Origin: Adiantum capillus-veneris
Taxonomy: Eukaryota; Streptophyta; Polypodiopsida; Polypodiales; Pteridaceae
Length of the DNA: 64,000 nt
Direction of reading: 5' to 3'
NCBI GenBank assembly: GCA_014529385.2
Contig: CM043971.1
Coordinates: forward strand, 29,281,709-29,345,708
How positions within the stretch are numbered: position 1 is the first letter of the stretch; each line of letters begins with the position of its first letter. The notes beneath the pieces are model-generated. The model saw nothing but the letters and a program-made list of their open reading frames with translations, was not told where the DNA came from and did not search any database. Positions 43,977 through 57,100 of the stretch are shown here, one piece after another. The position numbers were made by a program, and so were the translations under genes.

Positions 43977-45215
43977 ATGCTCTCAATATTTGTCCGTATG
44001 ATCTTAATCTTTGTATGTCTACTCTCATCAGTCTCCGTATGAGAAGATAGATCTTTACCATGTTTCCCTTGAAGCACCTCCCCTTTGCCAACATTGGTCT
44101 TTGTGAGACTTTATCTATCCGAGTGTTAGATAAGCCTTTTCCCTACCCCAAGATTTCCTTCTTCTCCTTCCCCTTCCCCTTGCCCTTGCCCTTTTTGTTG
44201 CTTTGCACCTCTTATTTAGCATGAGCAAGCTTCTCAGAGTAAGTAGCCTTTGTGGTATTCTTGGCACACACCATTCTGATATTCAAGCTACGTTGGCCTT
44301 TATATAGTCAAAAGATAAAAATAAGGGCATCTTCATGGGCATTAACACTAGATTTGTAACATGACACTTTTATGTCCTTGGACACTTTTGTGTTTATGGA
44401 GTTCTCACTATGTAACTCTTCCTCCTTGAGTTTTGGGGCACCTAATACCCTAAATAGAAAAAAACACAAAGGCAAAAGTGATTTTCCATTTTACCAGATT
44501 CAGAATCATTTTAAGTTATTCCCATGTTGTTTTCAAATTGCTAAATCTCATTCAACAAACATAGTACATTTCAAGCTTGGGTGCAAATATAAGTGCACAA
44601 TTTCTTAGTTCTGTTAAAACCAACTTTCCTGCTGAGAACATAAGGGGGAGTTTTGTTCAAATTACAGCTGCAAAGGAGAGATGCTCTATGCTACAGAGTT
44701 AGGGCTTCCTCTTGTTACACAGTGTATCTAGGTGTGCTTATGCTTTGTATAGCCCTCTCTTCTTACTGTACAAGCTAGCTGCTACTCTCTCTTTTTCACA
44801 TATTCTTTGCTGCAAAAAAAAAAAACCAAGCATAATATACTCTTTGTTGCGAAGAAAAACCAAGGATTTTTGTGTTCCCATAGTGGCATCTACAAATGAG
44901 AGTTTCCATTATACATATTCATATTTTTTCGTCATGCGTTTATTTGTCTCTCTCCATAGGGCTACTCAATACGTGCAATTGGATACCTTTGAAAATGAGG
45001 CGAGGACAACACGTATATGTTTGGCAAAATTGAGCATTTTAATTATGGGATTCCTAAAATACTAAACCTCCACAATTTGTAGTACTTATGAGGTGTGAGC
45101 ATAGTTATAATGAAAGATTCTTTCCAATGGGTAAGTGACACTAAAATATCGCACCCTCTAGGGTCTAAATCATGCTTTGTGTGCTAATTTCACTTAATCT
45201 ACAGAATTGATTCAT
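43977..45215. other. Unassigned region
   Basis: AT-rich; short open frames on both strands with no motifs. No transposon ends recognised. Confidence 0.4.
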
Positions 45216-45218
45216 CAT

Positions 45219-45338
45219 ATTTTTATAAAAGAAAATGTGCATGAGTTTAGTAAGGTTAGATTGAGAAAACTAAATATTTTTATAAAAGGAAATTTGCATG
45301 AGTTTAGTAAGTTTAGATTGAGAAAACTAAATATTACA
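45219..45338. repeat. Tandem duplication, about 61 bp x 2
   Basis: 'tttttataaaa(g)gaaa(a/t)tgcatgagtttagtaag(g/t)ttagattgagaaaactaaat' occurs twice in succession with a few substitutions. Confidence 0.85.
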
Positions 45339-46042
45339 AATAGTTTTTGCATTCATAGGTGAAATTGCCATTGATTGCACATGATTGTGTCTATGGCAAT
45401 GTATGACGAGAAGAATTACATAGTTTAACTGTGTGCAAACTATGGAAGGTTGATTACTTTTTCTTCACAAATCTTCAAATGTAATTACAACCCCAAAGTT
45501 AAATTTTGCATTCTTGCCTTTTTAATTCCACATAGGTGCCACATCAAGGTCCATTCCATTTCATGTACCATGATGACTCATGTGTGTTGGGTTTCACCAC
45601 TTTGCACATATGGTGTGCAAGGTAATCTCATGGGTGCAATAGGTGGCATTAAGCAAATTTCTTGCACTCCAATGGCAGAGGAGGAGGACAAGTGCATGCA
45701 TGATGAAAGAACACAAATTCATTGCCCTTGCAAGAGGTGTAGACGATGTGTTCATCCATGTCAACCATCTTGTGTCACTAACATAATCCAGTTTCCATGT
45801 GTGGAGCTTATGTGCACCAGCTTGTTGTTGGCTAGACAAGTTCATGTATGCTGATGCATAAGTTGTTGCCCTCTAATAGAATTGCATGCACACATACTTA
45901 TAGCCCTCACAAAACCTTATTACCATGAATTCAAGGGAAAGCCAAAGATGTGCAATGAATAGGCCCTTGCAATTTTCCATTGGTTACACGAGCAATTTTT
46001 CCAACCCAATTAGCATGTACTACATGCTTCGACCATCACCAA
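45339..46042. other. Unassigned region
   Basis: The plus-strand open frame 45450-45854 (134 codons) is cysteine-rich near its end (HCPCKRCRRCVHPCQPSC), faintly like a transposase-associated zinc motif. This is not strong enough to call. Confidence 0.3.
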
Positions 46043-46320
46043 TTATAGACAAGAGGCAAACCTTGGCAAACGTTCGCAAGCTTAACTACATCCCTTTAAA
46101 CTTTGATGGAGGTGATGTGCTACTCTCCATGATCAGTCATGACTTTAGCAATGACAAGATCATGAGCAGCAACATTAGGTCACAACATTATAGACAAGAG
46201 GCAAACCTTGGCAAGCTTAACTACATTGCTTTAAACTTTGATGGAAGTGATGTGCTACTCTCCATGATCATTGATGAATTTAGCAATGACTAGATCGTGA
46301 GTAGCAACTTTAGCTCACAA
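46043..46320 (+). repeat. Tandem duplication, 145-bp offset, within an open frame
   Basis: The block starting TTATAGACAAGAGGCAAACC at 46043 recurs at 46188, with a deletion of about 9 bases after 'cttggcaa'. It lies in the plus-strand open frame 45925-46293 and repeats the peptide KLNYIPLNFDGGDVLLSMI as KLNYIALNFDGSDVLLSMI. No homology is recognised for the peptide. Confidence 0.85.
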
Positions 46321-46834
46321 TACAAAAGAATGCAAGCATAGAAAAGTAGAAAAATGGGGTAGGCATGGGTACAAAGTACATACCTTATATAGCACAAATG
46401 CAAAAAAAGATAATGATGATCATTAGTTGCACAATCAGTGTGAGGTCCCACAAACACACACATAGGTTGTTCACAGCATGCAAATAATCCCAAGAGACCA
46501 AATTGACTGATGCAACAAGTCTTGAAGACTTTAAGTTGTTGAGACAAATGGACTACTGACTCTACCACACACACACATTTTTTATGAGAACCCACACTTA
46601 TGAAAGTAGGTATGGAAAAACTTGGTGAAAAACCAATCTAATATGGACAATTATGGAATCACATGGTAAAAGCTTTCCAAAAATTTATTGCAGCTTATTA
46701 AGTTACATGGCCTACAAAAAACGTATTGAGGTGAAGACTCGCATGTATGGGAATTCTCACCCACTGCATCTTCTTCCCCCACTATGTCTCCCAACTCGGC
46801 CCTACACAAACTCAAGAAGATGGCATTACTAATT

Positions 46835-46942
46835 ATAATGTCACTACACCATAACCACCCATAATGTTACTAACCATTGTCACTACTCCATAACCACCCA
46901 TAATGTTACTAACCATAATGTCACTACTCCATAACCACCCAT
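46835..46942. repeat. Minisatellite, about 40-bp units x 3
   Basis: Units of 'tgtcactac(a/t)ccataaccaccca' and 'taatgttactaacca' occur nearly three times in tandem. Confidence 0.85.
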
Positions 46943-47513
46943 GCACAGAGCACTCCCTAAGGTGGGCCATCATGCAGCCATATATAAGGTGGTGACTTTA
47001 CAAGAGAACATTGATGAGGTCAGTAAAGATCTACTTGGACCCTTCCTCATCTACAACCAAGTGCAAGAGGAGGACCTGAACAACCAAGTGGAAGAGAAAG
47101 AAAAAAATTGACATCATTGTGGATGGCTCTCATGACACCTACATTCCACATTTGTACTATCTCTTGTTTGTGATGTGTAATAGTCGTAGGTCACAGTAGC
47201 TTTGCTTACAAAAACCTTCTCTCTCTCTTGTAGTAACCTTCATGTTGATATTATAATTGAGTAAAGTCTCCTACTTACCATTCTGATCTTACTATGTCTT
47301 TGTAAATTGCTGGTGGTTTTTTGGTATAATGCATTGTACCTTATCCCACACACACACACACACTTTGTGAGTGAGAGAGAGAAACTAGCATGATACCTAT
47401 TAAATGCATGAAGAGAGTATGATTGACATGAATGCAATAATGCTTCCCATGTAAACTATGTGTAAGAGTGTATGGGTGGATGCAAGAATGCCTGGTTGTT
47501 TTTTCTAGGTATG
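46943..47513. other. Unassigned flank left of element G2
   Basis: No coding or repeat signal apart from a short CA tract at 47347-47363. It is the left genomic flank of G2. Confidence 0.5.
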
Positions 47514-48172
47514 TGTAACATTTAATGCACTAGTAAATTGTGTGTAGCGGAAATTGATAACACAGAGAGCATTTCATTAAGAACAAGTTCCTAATGAGCA
47601 TAAAGAGAGTACTTAATATGAGAAAGCAACATAGAAATTTATACCTAGCTAATTTGGCATTGACAATACTTGAAAAGAGAGAGAAATAGAACAATTGACA
47701 ACAATTGAGGACCGGATTTACATGGAGCCGGTCCCCCCTCCATAAAGGCTTTCTATTATAGCTTCTCCCATCAAAGGAGACTTGTGTACAATACAATATT
47801 TTTTTTCCTTGACAAAACTAGTTGGTACAATGAAGATGGAAGCTTCATGCACCAAATTATGCTTGAAAAACACACCTAGTGTCCCTAGCCTCAGTCCCAA
47901 GACCTCACACACCTTCAAAAATGGTGAGAGCTAGTAGGGAATGAGGATAGATTGAGAGGAAGAAGATGTATCTTATGAGAAAGAAGTATTCTCCTCACAT
48001 ACTCACTCTAATAGCATAGCTTAGCTTAGTAATTAGCATGGTAGAGGAGATGAGCATGCCATTGAAGCTTGGCCCTTGGTTGGATTTGCATTCCATAGCC
48101 AAGAGTTGTTGGTGTAGGCTTCTACTTCTCAATGCTTGGAGAAGGAGATGGAGTTCTTGCTCAACACATAAC

Positions 48173-48206
<34 letters not shown>

Positions 48207-48692
48207 CGAAGTGTGTGAGACTAAAAATGCCAAGCTTTCTCTCTCTTGGCCGACCCCTCTTGCTTTTTGCTCATGTTGGCCTCTCATTGGCTCCTGCAAA
48301 GCTTAGCGAATCACAAATTAGAAGCATAATTGCTAGCCTTGTGACATGTGTCCCCATTTCCCCTTTTGTGAGAGCTTTAGGTAATTAAATAATTCATCTA
48401 AACTCTCATTGGACCTTTTTGTCTTCTGGCCAATAGGAATCAGGCAAGCCATTGGGCTGTTGGATGCTCATTGGACCCCTTGGTAGACTATCCAATAGTC
48501 TTCTAGGGAGCTTAATTTCTATTAGTTCTTTTATCAAGAATTTTTTTATTGATTAGACTAAATGTACTCTAGCCTAATTCTCATTGCTCCACCTCTATGG
48601 CTATCCAATAGGATCTGAGGGGAGATTGGGAGCAAGTGGGCTAGGAGCCTGACATGTGTCCATTATTCCCTTTGTGTAAAGGGGGAGCTTTG

Positions 48693-48758
<66 letters not shown>

Positions 48759-49128
48759 CTCTCATCCCCTACAATAAGGGCTCACCCCCTCCTTACTAGG
48801 GACGTGGGTAGACTTTTTAGTCTTCCCATGACCAATATTTTCCCTATTTTGGCCTTTGGACAATACAATTTAAAACTAGGAACTTTAGCCTATGGAAATC
48901 TTAATGGGGTTGAACCTTAGGTCTTTTAAGCCCCATTGAAGCACACTGCTCTTTTGCAGATAGTCCCCCTTTGGATCCCTATTTTCCCTCCTTTGGATCA
49001 CTGACAGAGACCGGTCTGGCAGCCTTACCAATATTCTAGCTTTTACTCCCCTGGTACTTTCCCATATAAAATGATCAATTTAACATGACAAAATCATTTG
49101 GGAGTATTAGATATTAGTTTGTATGACA
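47514..49128 (-). repeat. G2 3' LTR
   Basis: 1615 bp, TGTAACATTTAATGCAC to TTTGTATGACA. It aligns along its length with the G1 LTR but is much more diverged. It contains two (GT)n tracts (48174-48204 and 48694-48756). The polypurine tract is at 49129-49143 in reverse complement. Confidence 0.92.
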
Positions 49129-49479
49129 TTACCTCTCCCTTGAAATCATAGTCGTCGTCGACTATGAGGTAGAGAAGATAAAGCCTAGTCATTAGTCCAT
49201 TTGCTAGCGTGTAGAGGATCCCTATTTTACCCTATGACACCATTCCAGAATGTATGACTAGTCCATTTGGTGCTTGAGAGAATTAGCTGCCGCAAGCATG
49301 TCTACACATTAGTCCGTATCAATCTTCCATAGTAGAGTGACAAGCTCTACTTGGTGTTCGGGAGACGTCGTCTCCACAAACATGATCCTAAGCATGCATG
49401 CTCATTGACATTTGTGCACAATAAAGAAAAAGAGAGTCTTATAAGACAAATACTTTGTTCATTTAAACATATTTTTATT

Positions 49480-50055
49480 TGCTTACTCTAGGGAATCATT
49501 GTATGCATTGACAAAGTTTAGGTTATCCTTTAATTGTATGCCTTGCATCCATCTAGCATCTTCAAAAGGATAATTTCTAAACTTGATAAGATATCATCGG
49601 ATAGTCTTACCGCCTCGTAAAACCTTCTCTTGGTGTCGGAGAATGGACTCGAGCTGCAACACCTCTTCTTGGTCCTCGATCTCCAGGGGTCTTCAATAAC
49701 TGCTTCCTTAGGTGGCTCTCCTTTGTAAGGCTTTAGTAGGCTTACGTGGAAAGCATTGTGTATGAGCCAATGTCTGGGCAACTTGAGTTGATAGGCCATC
49801 TCATTGATTGGCCTAAGAATCTAAAAGGGACCATAGTACCTTTTTGCTAACTTAGCATAGTACTTTTGGTGTCCCGCAGGATTCTTGCTCATTGTGTGCC
49901 TTAATTGATCCTTAAGAAACTTAAGCAAGACCCAATCATTTTGTTTAAAGACTAGGGATCTTCTGTGCTTATCAACAGCAGCCTTTTGCCTTTGCTGAGA
50001 GATGGATATAGAATCCTTAATCTTCTAGAAATATTCTTGCAGGTTTCGGCTATAT
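49480..50055 (-). pseudogene. G2 integrase C-terminus and chromodomain remnant
   Basis: 49530-49799 keeps MAYQLKLPRHWLIHNAFHVS and LLKPYKGEPP, then shifts frame within the chromodomain. Further upstream AKRYYGPF is still readable, and the segment equivalent to NDWVLLKF has Trp, unlike G1. At 50055 about 80 bases present in G1 (around 28545-28630) are missing. Non-functional. Confidence 0.85.
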
Positions 50056-50882
50056 GTGGAAGTATGTACAGTGTTATTGTAGGCATAGTGCACTAAGGGT
50101 AAGTACTTCTCCCATTGGGACTTTTGATCTACTTTTGTGACCTAAGCTTTTAGTAGATCAAGAATGGTTAGGTTAGCTATTTCACTTTGGTCCATTTGGG
50201 GATGATAGGCCAAAAAGAAGTTTAGCCTTGTACCTAAATTCTCAAAGAGACCCTTCCAAAACTTACTGGTCATTCTAGGAGCTCTATCCGACACTATAGA
50301 CATTGGGAAGCCATGGTATTTGAAGATTTGTGATATAAAGAGAGTTTCTATTTGATGGGCCTTGATAGTCTTTTTTACAGATATGAAATGTGCTTGTTTG
50401 CTAAACCTATCTACTATTGTCCATATTCCCGTATTCCCATGGATAGACTTAGGCAATCCAAAGATATAATCCATGGATATACTCTCCCATGGTGAATTCG
50501 GGATTGGCAACGGTTGAAGCAATCCAGGTTGCTTCCCTCTATCAAACTTTGTCTTTTGGCATACCACACATTTTGAAACATACTCTTGTATGTTTGCTTT
50601 CAAAGCAGGCCAATAGAAATATGTTTCTATCCCTTTTAGGGTAGACTGAATCCCTCTATGCCCCGCATAAGGAGGAGCATGAGATTCATACATTACTTTC
50701 TCACGTAGTGAGTTAGTAACACATAGTCTATTGCCATAGAGAAGATAACCATCTTGTAGGGTAAATGGTTCTTCCTTCCCTAGTGCAAGGGCTGAAATCA
50801 CATCTCTAAAATCGGGATCGATAGAGTACTCGTCTATCATAGAAGATAGACCATTGTGACTTGCTATGGATATTTCATTCAC
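50056..50882 (-). pseudogene. G2 integrase
   Basis: Open frame 50142-50882 is closely similar to the G1 integrase: SHAPPYAGHRG, CVVCQKTK, SMDYIFGLP, IVSDRAPRM. The catalytic-Glu region reads QMDQSEIANL, with a one-codon loss beside the Glu. It is preceded by the same in-frame TGA after DALSR as in G1. Confidence 0.88.
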
Positions 50883-51240
50883 TCTCGGTCATCTTGAGAG
50901 TGCATCAGCTACTTGATTATGCTTGCCAGCAATACGAAAATGAAATTGCAAAAAGGAATTTCCCCACCTCATTTGTTTGTCGGAGAGCTTGGTTTGCGTC
51001 ATGAAGTACTTAACGCTTTGGTGATCCGTTGTCAGAATGAAAGGAGTCCCCAATAAAGTAGTGCTTCCACAAATCCAGAGCATGTAGAACTGCTAAGAGT
51101 TCCTTTTTATATATGCCTAGAGATTGCTCAACAGGTTCGAGCCTTCGACTTTCATAGGCTATGGCGTTCCCTTCTTGGAGCAAAATAGCTCCAAGGCAAT
51201 CATCACAAGCGTCACATTCGACCCCTTGGTGGACCATATA
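50883..51240 (-). pseudogene. G2 RNase H
   Basis: Two overlapping frames: GVECDACDDCLGAILLQEGN and SLGIYKKELLAVLHALDLWK (51010-51237), then LTTDHQSVKYFMTQTKLSDK and VADALSR (50889-51083). A frameshift separates them. Here the codon that is TAA in G1 is GAA. About 70 bases of the RT thumb present in G1 are deleted at 51235. Confidence 0.85.
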
Positions 51241-52230
51241 TACCTAACGTTTTTCTTTGTTAAGTCATGTAATGGTCCCGTGATTTGTGAGAACTTTTCT
51301 ATGAAGCATCTATAGTATGCACACATACCTATAAAGCTTCTTTATTCATGCAGATTCCTTGGATTAGGCCATCCTTTTATTACCTCTAACTTTGATGGAT
51401 CCATTTGGAAGCCATCTTGAGAGATAATGTGACCTAAGTACTGAATCTCTTGTAAGAAAACTTCACTTTTCTTTTGATTTATATAAAACTTATTCTCTCA
51501 TAAAACTTGAAATATTACCTGGAGGTATTGCTTGTGTTCGTCTAATGAATTGCAGTAGATGATTATATCATCAAAGAACACTCCAATTAAAGGTTTTGTG
51601 AGGCCTGAATAGCTTCTCCATCAAGTGGTTAAATGTGGCTGGTGCATTGGTCAAGCCAAAAGGCATGACAATGTACTCGTAAAGACCAAATGTAGTCCGA
51701 AATGTGGTCTTTGCAATGTCTTGATCAACTATCCTTATTTGATGGTAGCCACTTTTTAGGTCAATCCTAATGAAGTAGGTCGACCCCTGTAGCTTATTAA
51801 ATAGGTCTTCTACCCTTGGAACGGAAAACCTATTCTTGATAGTGATTCTATTTAGTGCTCTATAGCCGACACACATATGATATGTGTTGTCTTTATTTTG
51901 CACTAATCACACTGGGGAGAAAAATGGAGATGAGCTAGGCCTAACCATGCATTTCTCAACTAACTCATGCACTTTCCACATAATCTCCTCTTGTTGAGCT
52001 TGAGAAACTCTATAAGGAGGTTTATTAGGCGGTGAACTTCCTGGAAGAAGTTCAATTGCATGGTCGTCATCCCCTCGTTTGGGAGGTAGATCACAAGGGA
52101 TGTCGTCAATAAAAACATCTTGGAATCCCTTAAGGAACTTGGATAACTCTAATTCCTTTTGATTGGATTCCTTTTGATTGGTTATATCTTCTTTTGCTAA
52201 AACATTAGGTTCATTTTTAGAATCTTTAAC
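51241..52230 (-). pseudogene. G2 reverse transcriptase
   Basis: 51571-51903 carries [20 protein letters not shown] (Asp of CVDY changed to Gly), [20 protein letters not shown] and MPFGLTNAPATFNHLMEKLF without the G1 stop. The frame breaks at the FFDD box. 51907-52260 holds the RT N-terminal part, with [20 protein letters not shown] and SSPFFSPV. Multiple lesions, inactive. Confidence 0.88.
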
Positions 52231-52303
52231 AAAAATCATGTACACAGAAATAGAGCTCTTTATTGGCTTATTGAAAGCTTTCTTATGTACAATAGGTATG
52301 GTA

Positions 52304-52357
52304 CTACCCAGCTCCTTAGCAACTATGTACATATCTTTTTCCATGAACCTAAAGTAG
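52304..52357 (-). repeat. Left part of a 143-bp duplicated unit (copy 1), G2 protease region
   Basis: CTACCCAGCTCCTTAGC... to AAAGTAG here, continued at 62111-62199 after T1, corresponds base-for-base in length (54 + 89 = 143) to 62200-62342. The last five bases AGTAG are the T1 target-site duplication. Confidence 0.9.
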
Positions 52358-52833
52358 TGATAGCGGGAAAAAGAGCAGTGCAATCTGGTGGCCTCTGTAC
52401 TCGTGCACACTCCACAAACCACGCCTCATGCAAACAAGCAAAGAACAAAACAAAGGGGGCACCACCCTAAATTAAGAGGTTTAGGGACCTCACACATAGT
52501 GCACATAGGCAAGTGAGACTTCTGGCATTATGATGGCATCAAAACATATGGCAAAACACATAGAAACGAAGCTTAGGGACCTTATGTAGCATATATATAC
52601 ACAAGACATCAACTTAACAATACAACGGCATATGATCATACATAACAAGGATATAGAGAAGCAAGCCAAGGATGGCATAATCCCTTGTCAAAAACAATCA
52701 ACCCAGCAAGTAGGTATGATCCTACTAGCAACACATCAATACCTTAGAGAATGATGGCGAGGATGGTGGCCATGGAGCATGAGAGAAGACTCCTTATTTA
52801 GGTTTTAGGGCTAGTAATGTAGCATACTAGAGG

Positions 52834-52865
<32 letters not shown>

Positions 52866-53858
52866 GTAGAGCTCCATCCATAGCTCCTCGTTGTGAGCAA
52901 TGTCGTCATAGCTTCGTTGCTTGGTGAAGTGGGTGAAGTGTTGGTTTTGAGTGAGAGAAGGCCTCCTTATATAGGTTTCTGAGAGGGTTTAGGATTAGGG
53001 ATAAACATGCTTAAATCCGCTGATTGGGGTTACTTTTTGCTTAGGGTGGTCAACAGATTGAGGTCGCCTGATATGTCACCATCAAGATATTCTCTAGAGT
53101 GATGTGAGAGGGGAGGGTAAATGCTGATTTTTCTGATTGTGACACATGGGGATAAGGCCTTGACCAGCATTTAAGAGCAGGTAAGGTGGCTGTTGAAACT
53201 GGAGGTTCTGCACATGTCAGGGGGGGACCTGCAGGGGGGAGGTGGCAGCTGGGTCCTCCTGAATATCAAATTCTCAAAAAATCCTCAACCATGGCTTCTT
53301 TTGACATGTGTTCTTTGAAAAAATCAGCATGTCTCTTTTCAACTCAAAAGTCTTTATCCCTGTTGACTCACCTTTACCATAAGATTTTCCCTTTTTCTCC
53401 TCCTGTAACTGCATTGTTGATGCCCAATCACTGCTTCTAGTAATAGTGAACTGTTACCTACCAAATACTTATGGTGCAGTAAAAAATATTTACCATGGGT
53501 AAAAAAAGTTACTGTAGGTAAAAAGTGATTTGTATTTACCATGTAGGTGAAAAATATTTATTGTCGGTAAAAAAGTGAAAACGGAGTATGCTGTGCTGTG
53601 AGTCCACACGAACATCCTCGTGTAAATTTCACTAGAAATTCACACCTAGAATGGGCTATTCTGTAAGATATAGGTTGTAGGCATGCATAAGAGCTCGTTC
53701 CCACGTATCTTCTGTCCATGGCACTTTTACTCTTTGGTGCTTGTGAAGTAGATTTTTCTTCTCTTTCGAGATCCCTTGGACTAGAGTATCCTCATCTCCC
53801 CAACAACTGACTGTGCCTTTATTGCATCTTCAGAAGGGGTCCTAAAAACCATGCATCA
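52358..53858 (-). repeat. T1 3' LTR
   Basis: 1501 bp, TGATAGCGGGAAAAAG to CCATGCATCA. Longer than the 5' LTR by about 120 bases that contain a GA tract (about 52772-52905). The adjacent 53859-53880 is the polypurine tract in reverse complement (AAGGGGGAGGG on the minus strand). Confidence 0.95.
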
Positions 53859-54155
53859 TATAGCCCTCCCCCTTAAGCTAGAGGTATTTGATGCCTCTAG
53901 CTGTAGGTTGTGCTACAATAGGGTTCTCTTGAATACTTACCCACCTGGTACCAATTGAATTTGCCATGTTACTACTTTCTTGGCTGATGCACCCTGTTTA
54001 GTCCTTTCTGATGAATAATTGTATCCATCCATGACTAACAACTGGTCTCCTAGACCCTTGAAAGCCATACCCCATCCATTGTCAATATCCACTTTCACTG
54101 GTAGCATTCTCTTTTTTTTTTTTTTTTTGAAACGACTATGTACATGATTGTTACC
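53859..54155. other. T1 3' untranslated region with polypurine tract
   Basis: Contains the polypurine tract at its left edge and a T18 homopolymer at about 54112-54129. No ORF. Confidence 0.8.
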
Positions 54156-57100
54156 TTAGTTGGAGCTCGAATATGATGAGCTCTCCTCTGAACCATCCTT
54201 AGCATTGATTTCACCAGCATATGGCTGTGAAAGACGACATTGGTAGGCCTTCAATCGCCAACCATTTACCGGGGTCTGATGTAGCTTACCATCTAGGTCA
54301 CCTAGTTGGTAACTACCATTAGAGAACCTCTGTATCACTACAAAAGGGCCTTCCCACTTAAGCAAGATCTTACCATCCTTCCTGTGATCAAAGCGATTGT
54401 CGTATCTGAGCACTAAAGAACCTTCCTTGATACCTTTCTTGACAAGGTTGCGATTGAACTTCTTTCGTTTCTTCTCTGCCTGGGCTGCATAGTACTTCAC
54501 TGCTGACTCTCGATCTAGCCCTAACCTCTCCAAATCGATGATTCTTCCTTCCACGTGCTTCTCTTGACTATCCTCTTGATGTGCTTTTAGAACTCGGAGG
54601 CTCGCTAGCTCCACTTCTATAGGCAATAGTGCCTCTTGCCCGTAAACCAAGTGAAAAGGTGTATACCCCAAGGATGTTTTAAAGGATGTTCTGTAGGCCC
54701 AAAGTGCTGCATCTAGGTGTTTGTCCCATGCCTTAGGATGTAAATGCACTTGCTTAGTGATGATTTTACATATAAGACCATTTACCTTTTCCACAAGACC
54801 ATTGCACTGAGGGTAGTGTGGTGTAGAGTGCCTGCGCTTGATTTTTAACTTGCTCATCAATTGCCTGGCTAAATCAGCTCGAAATCCCGGTCCCCTATCC
54901 GAGAGAATCTCCAAAGGTGTGCCAAAACGGAAACAAAGGCATTCAAAAATGAAATCACTCACGTCCTTGGCTGTGATGCGCTTTGTGGGACGAGCTTCTG
55001 CCCATCTGGTCATGTACTCCACCCCCATAATGACGTATTCCTTCCCTGATTGAGTGCAAGGTAGTGGCCCTATTGCATCTATCCCCCATTTTTCAAATGG
55101 CCCATAGGTTTTGACTGGATGCTGATTTTCATGGGTAAGACGCCTTAGTCCAGCTTTTTGGCAAACCTCACATGTGCGGCACCAATGTTGTACATCTCGA
55201 TGGAGGCTTGGCCACGTGAACCCTGCTTGTAAAATCTTTCTGCTAGTAATCTCTTGTGCAAAGTGGCCACCACACACACCTTCATGACAACTAAACAAAA
55301 TATCCTTTATCTCTTGGGATGCAGGAACTCTCCTTAAGACAGCATCTTTCCCTCTACAATACAAGTCCTCATTCACTAAGCTATAGCTGGTAGCCTTTTT
55401 TACCAACCACCTACGTTCACTTTTACTCATACCAGAGGGTGCTTCACAATGCTCAAGAAAGTAAAGTAAATCATGCAGCTCCTCCTTTCCCTGGTATAAA
55501 GGACTTTTCACAAGGATAGCACCTACTATGAGAGTTTGTAGTTCTTCACCTGCTAAGGCATCTGCTTCTCGATTTTGATCTCTAGGTACAAAGTGCTCTC
55601 GAACTTCTTTAAAACCCTTCAACAAGGCCTTTGCTTCCCTCATCTTAACAGACAATTTGTCATTTTTACAGGCCCATACACCAACCATTTGCTTAACAAT
55701 CAACATGGAGTCACCAAAAACATTTAGCTTTGTGATGCCCTGAGAAAGACAACATTGCAACCCTAAAACAAGGGCATGGTACTCTGCCTCATTGTTAGAA
55801 TGAACCTCTTTTAGATGAAACCCTTTTGCAAAGATCTTCTCCTTCTCTGGACCTAATATTACTATGCCTGCTGATGCCTTGTCTTTGGTCCTCTTGTAAG
55901 CCCCATCAAAATACAGACTGTGTGCTCCCAGTAGAACTTCAGGCTCCGGGATAGGCAGTACCTTACTAGGTGCCTCTTTCTTGGCCTTCTCATAACACCT
56001 TTGTGTGAGGACATCTGCCAAACAAGCACGGGTGGAATCCTCTACTTGTAGTGTGTAGTCAAACTCTTGAAGCTGCACCACCCACTTTGCTATTCTTTGA
56101 GACAATTCCATGTGTTGTAGGGCATATGGAAAAACCTCCTCAGTTGTGATCACCACAAATTGTCTCGGAAGTAAGTAAGCCTGAAACTTCTCCACTGCAA
56201 ACTTAAGAGCTAGCACCAATTGCTCACTTGCGCTGAAACCCTTTTCAACAGCTGTCATCACTCTACTAGAGAAGTAGACTGGTCTCATGAGAGATGTCTT
56301 TGGGTCTTTTTGCATCAAGACAGCTCCTAGAGCTTCTGGACCTACACTAGGATTTACATAGAATAATTCACCCCATGTGGGTTGTAGGACGACAGGCAAT
56401 GAGCTCAAAATGGTTTTAACTTCTTGAAAGCACCTTTCACCCTCCTCACTCCATGTCAATGTAGTGTGTTTCGTGAGCTGCTGCAAAGGATAGATTGCCT
56501 GAGAAAGGAGATGTATGAATCGTCCCATGTAGCGAACCTTTTGAATGAAGGAGACTAGTTGCTTCACGTTTGAAGGAGTAGGTAAAGCTAACAATGTCTT
56601 TACCTTTTCAGGGTCAGCCTCAATACCATCTTGAGACACAACATGGCCTAGTAGAGTGACCTTGCTCTCACCTATGTGGCACTTGTCTTTATTCAATTGC
56701 CCACCCAATTGGGCCAGACGGGTGAAACCTTCATCAACCTTGGACACATGTACTTCTCTAGAGCTGTAAATGCAAAAATCATCAATGAAGACTCGTATGG
56801 ACTTACCAAAGTAAGGTTGAAACACCAAGTTCATAAACCTCTGGAAAGTAGCTGGGGCATTAGTTAAACCAAAAGGCATAACTCTATAAGCAAAACACCC
56901 CCAAGGTGTTATGAAGGTAGTCTTTCTTTGGTCTTCATCTACAATTCTGCTTTGGAAGTAGCCTGAGTACCCATCACACACTGTGTACCTTTCATGACCA
57001 GCCACTTCATTTAGTATTTCATCTTGAAAAGGCAAAGGAAAATGGTCCCTTTTTGTGGCTGCGTTTAGAGGCTTGTAATCCACACATACCCTCCATTTCC

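Larger units (their letters stand above)
47514..52357 (-). mobile_element. Ty3/gypsy chromovirus G2, 3' portion (older relative of G1)
   Basis: The 3' LTR (47514-49128), polypurine tract, chromodomain/integrase, RNase H, RT and part of the protease are all collinear with G1. The Tat element T1 interrupts it at 52357. It resumes at 62106 with the next protease bases and is then cut by copia C2 at 62179. Compared with G1 it has internal deletions of tens of bases near 50056 and 51235 and more frameshifts, so it is an older insertion. Confidence 0.93.

Noticed and set aside
45450-45854. Possible transposase-associated zinc motif (HCPCKRCRRC)
   Set aside because: Only one short Cys-rich match, with no flanking transposase sequence or terminal repeats, so it is too weak to name.
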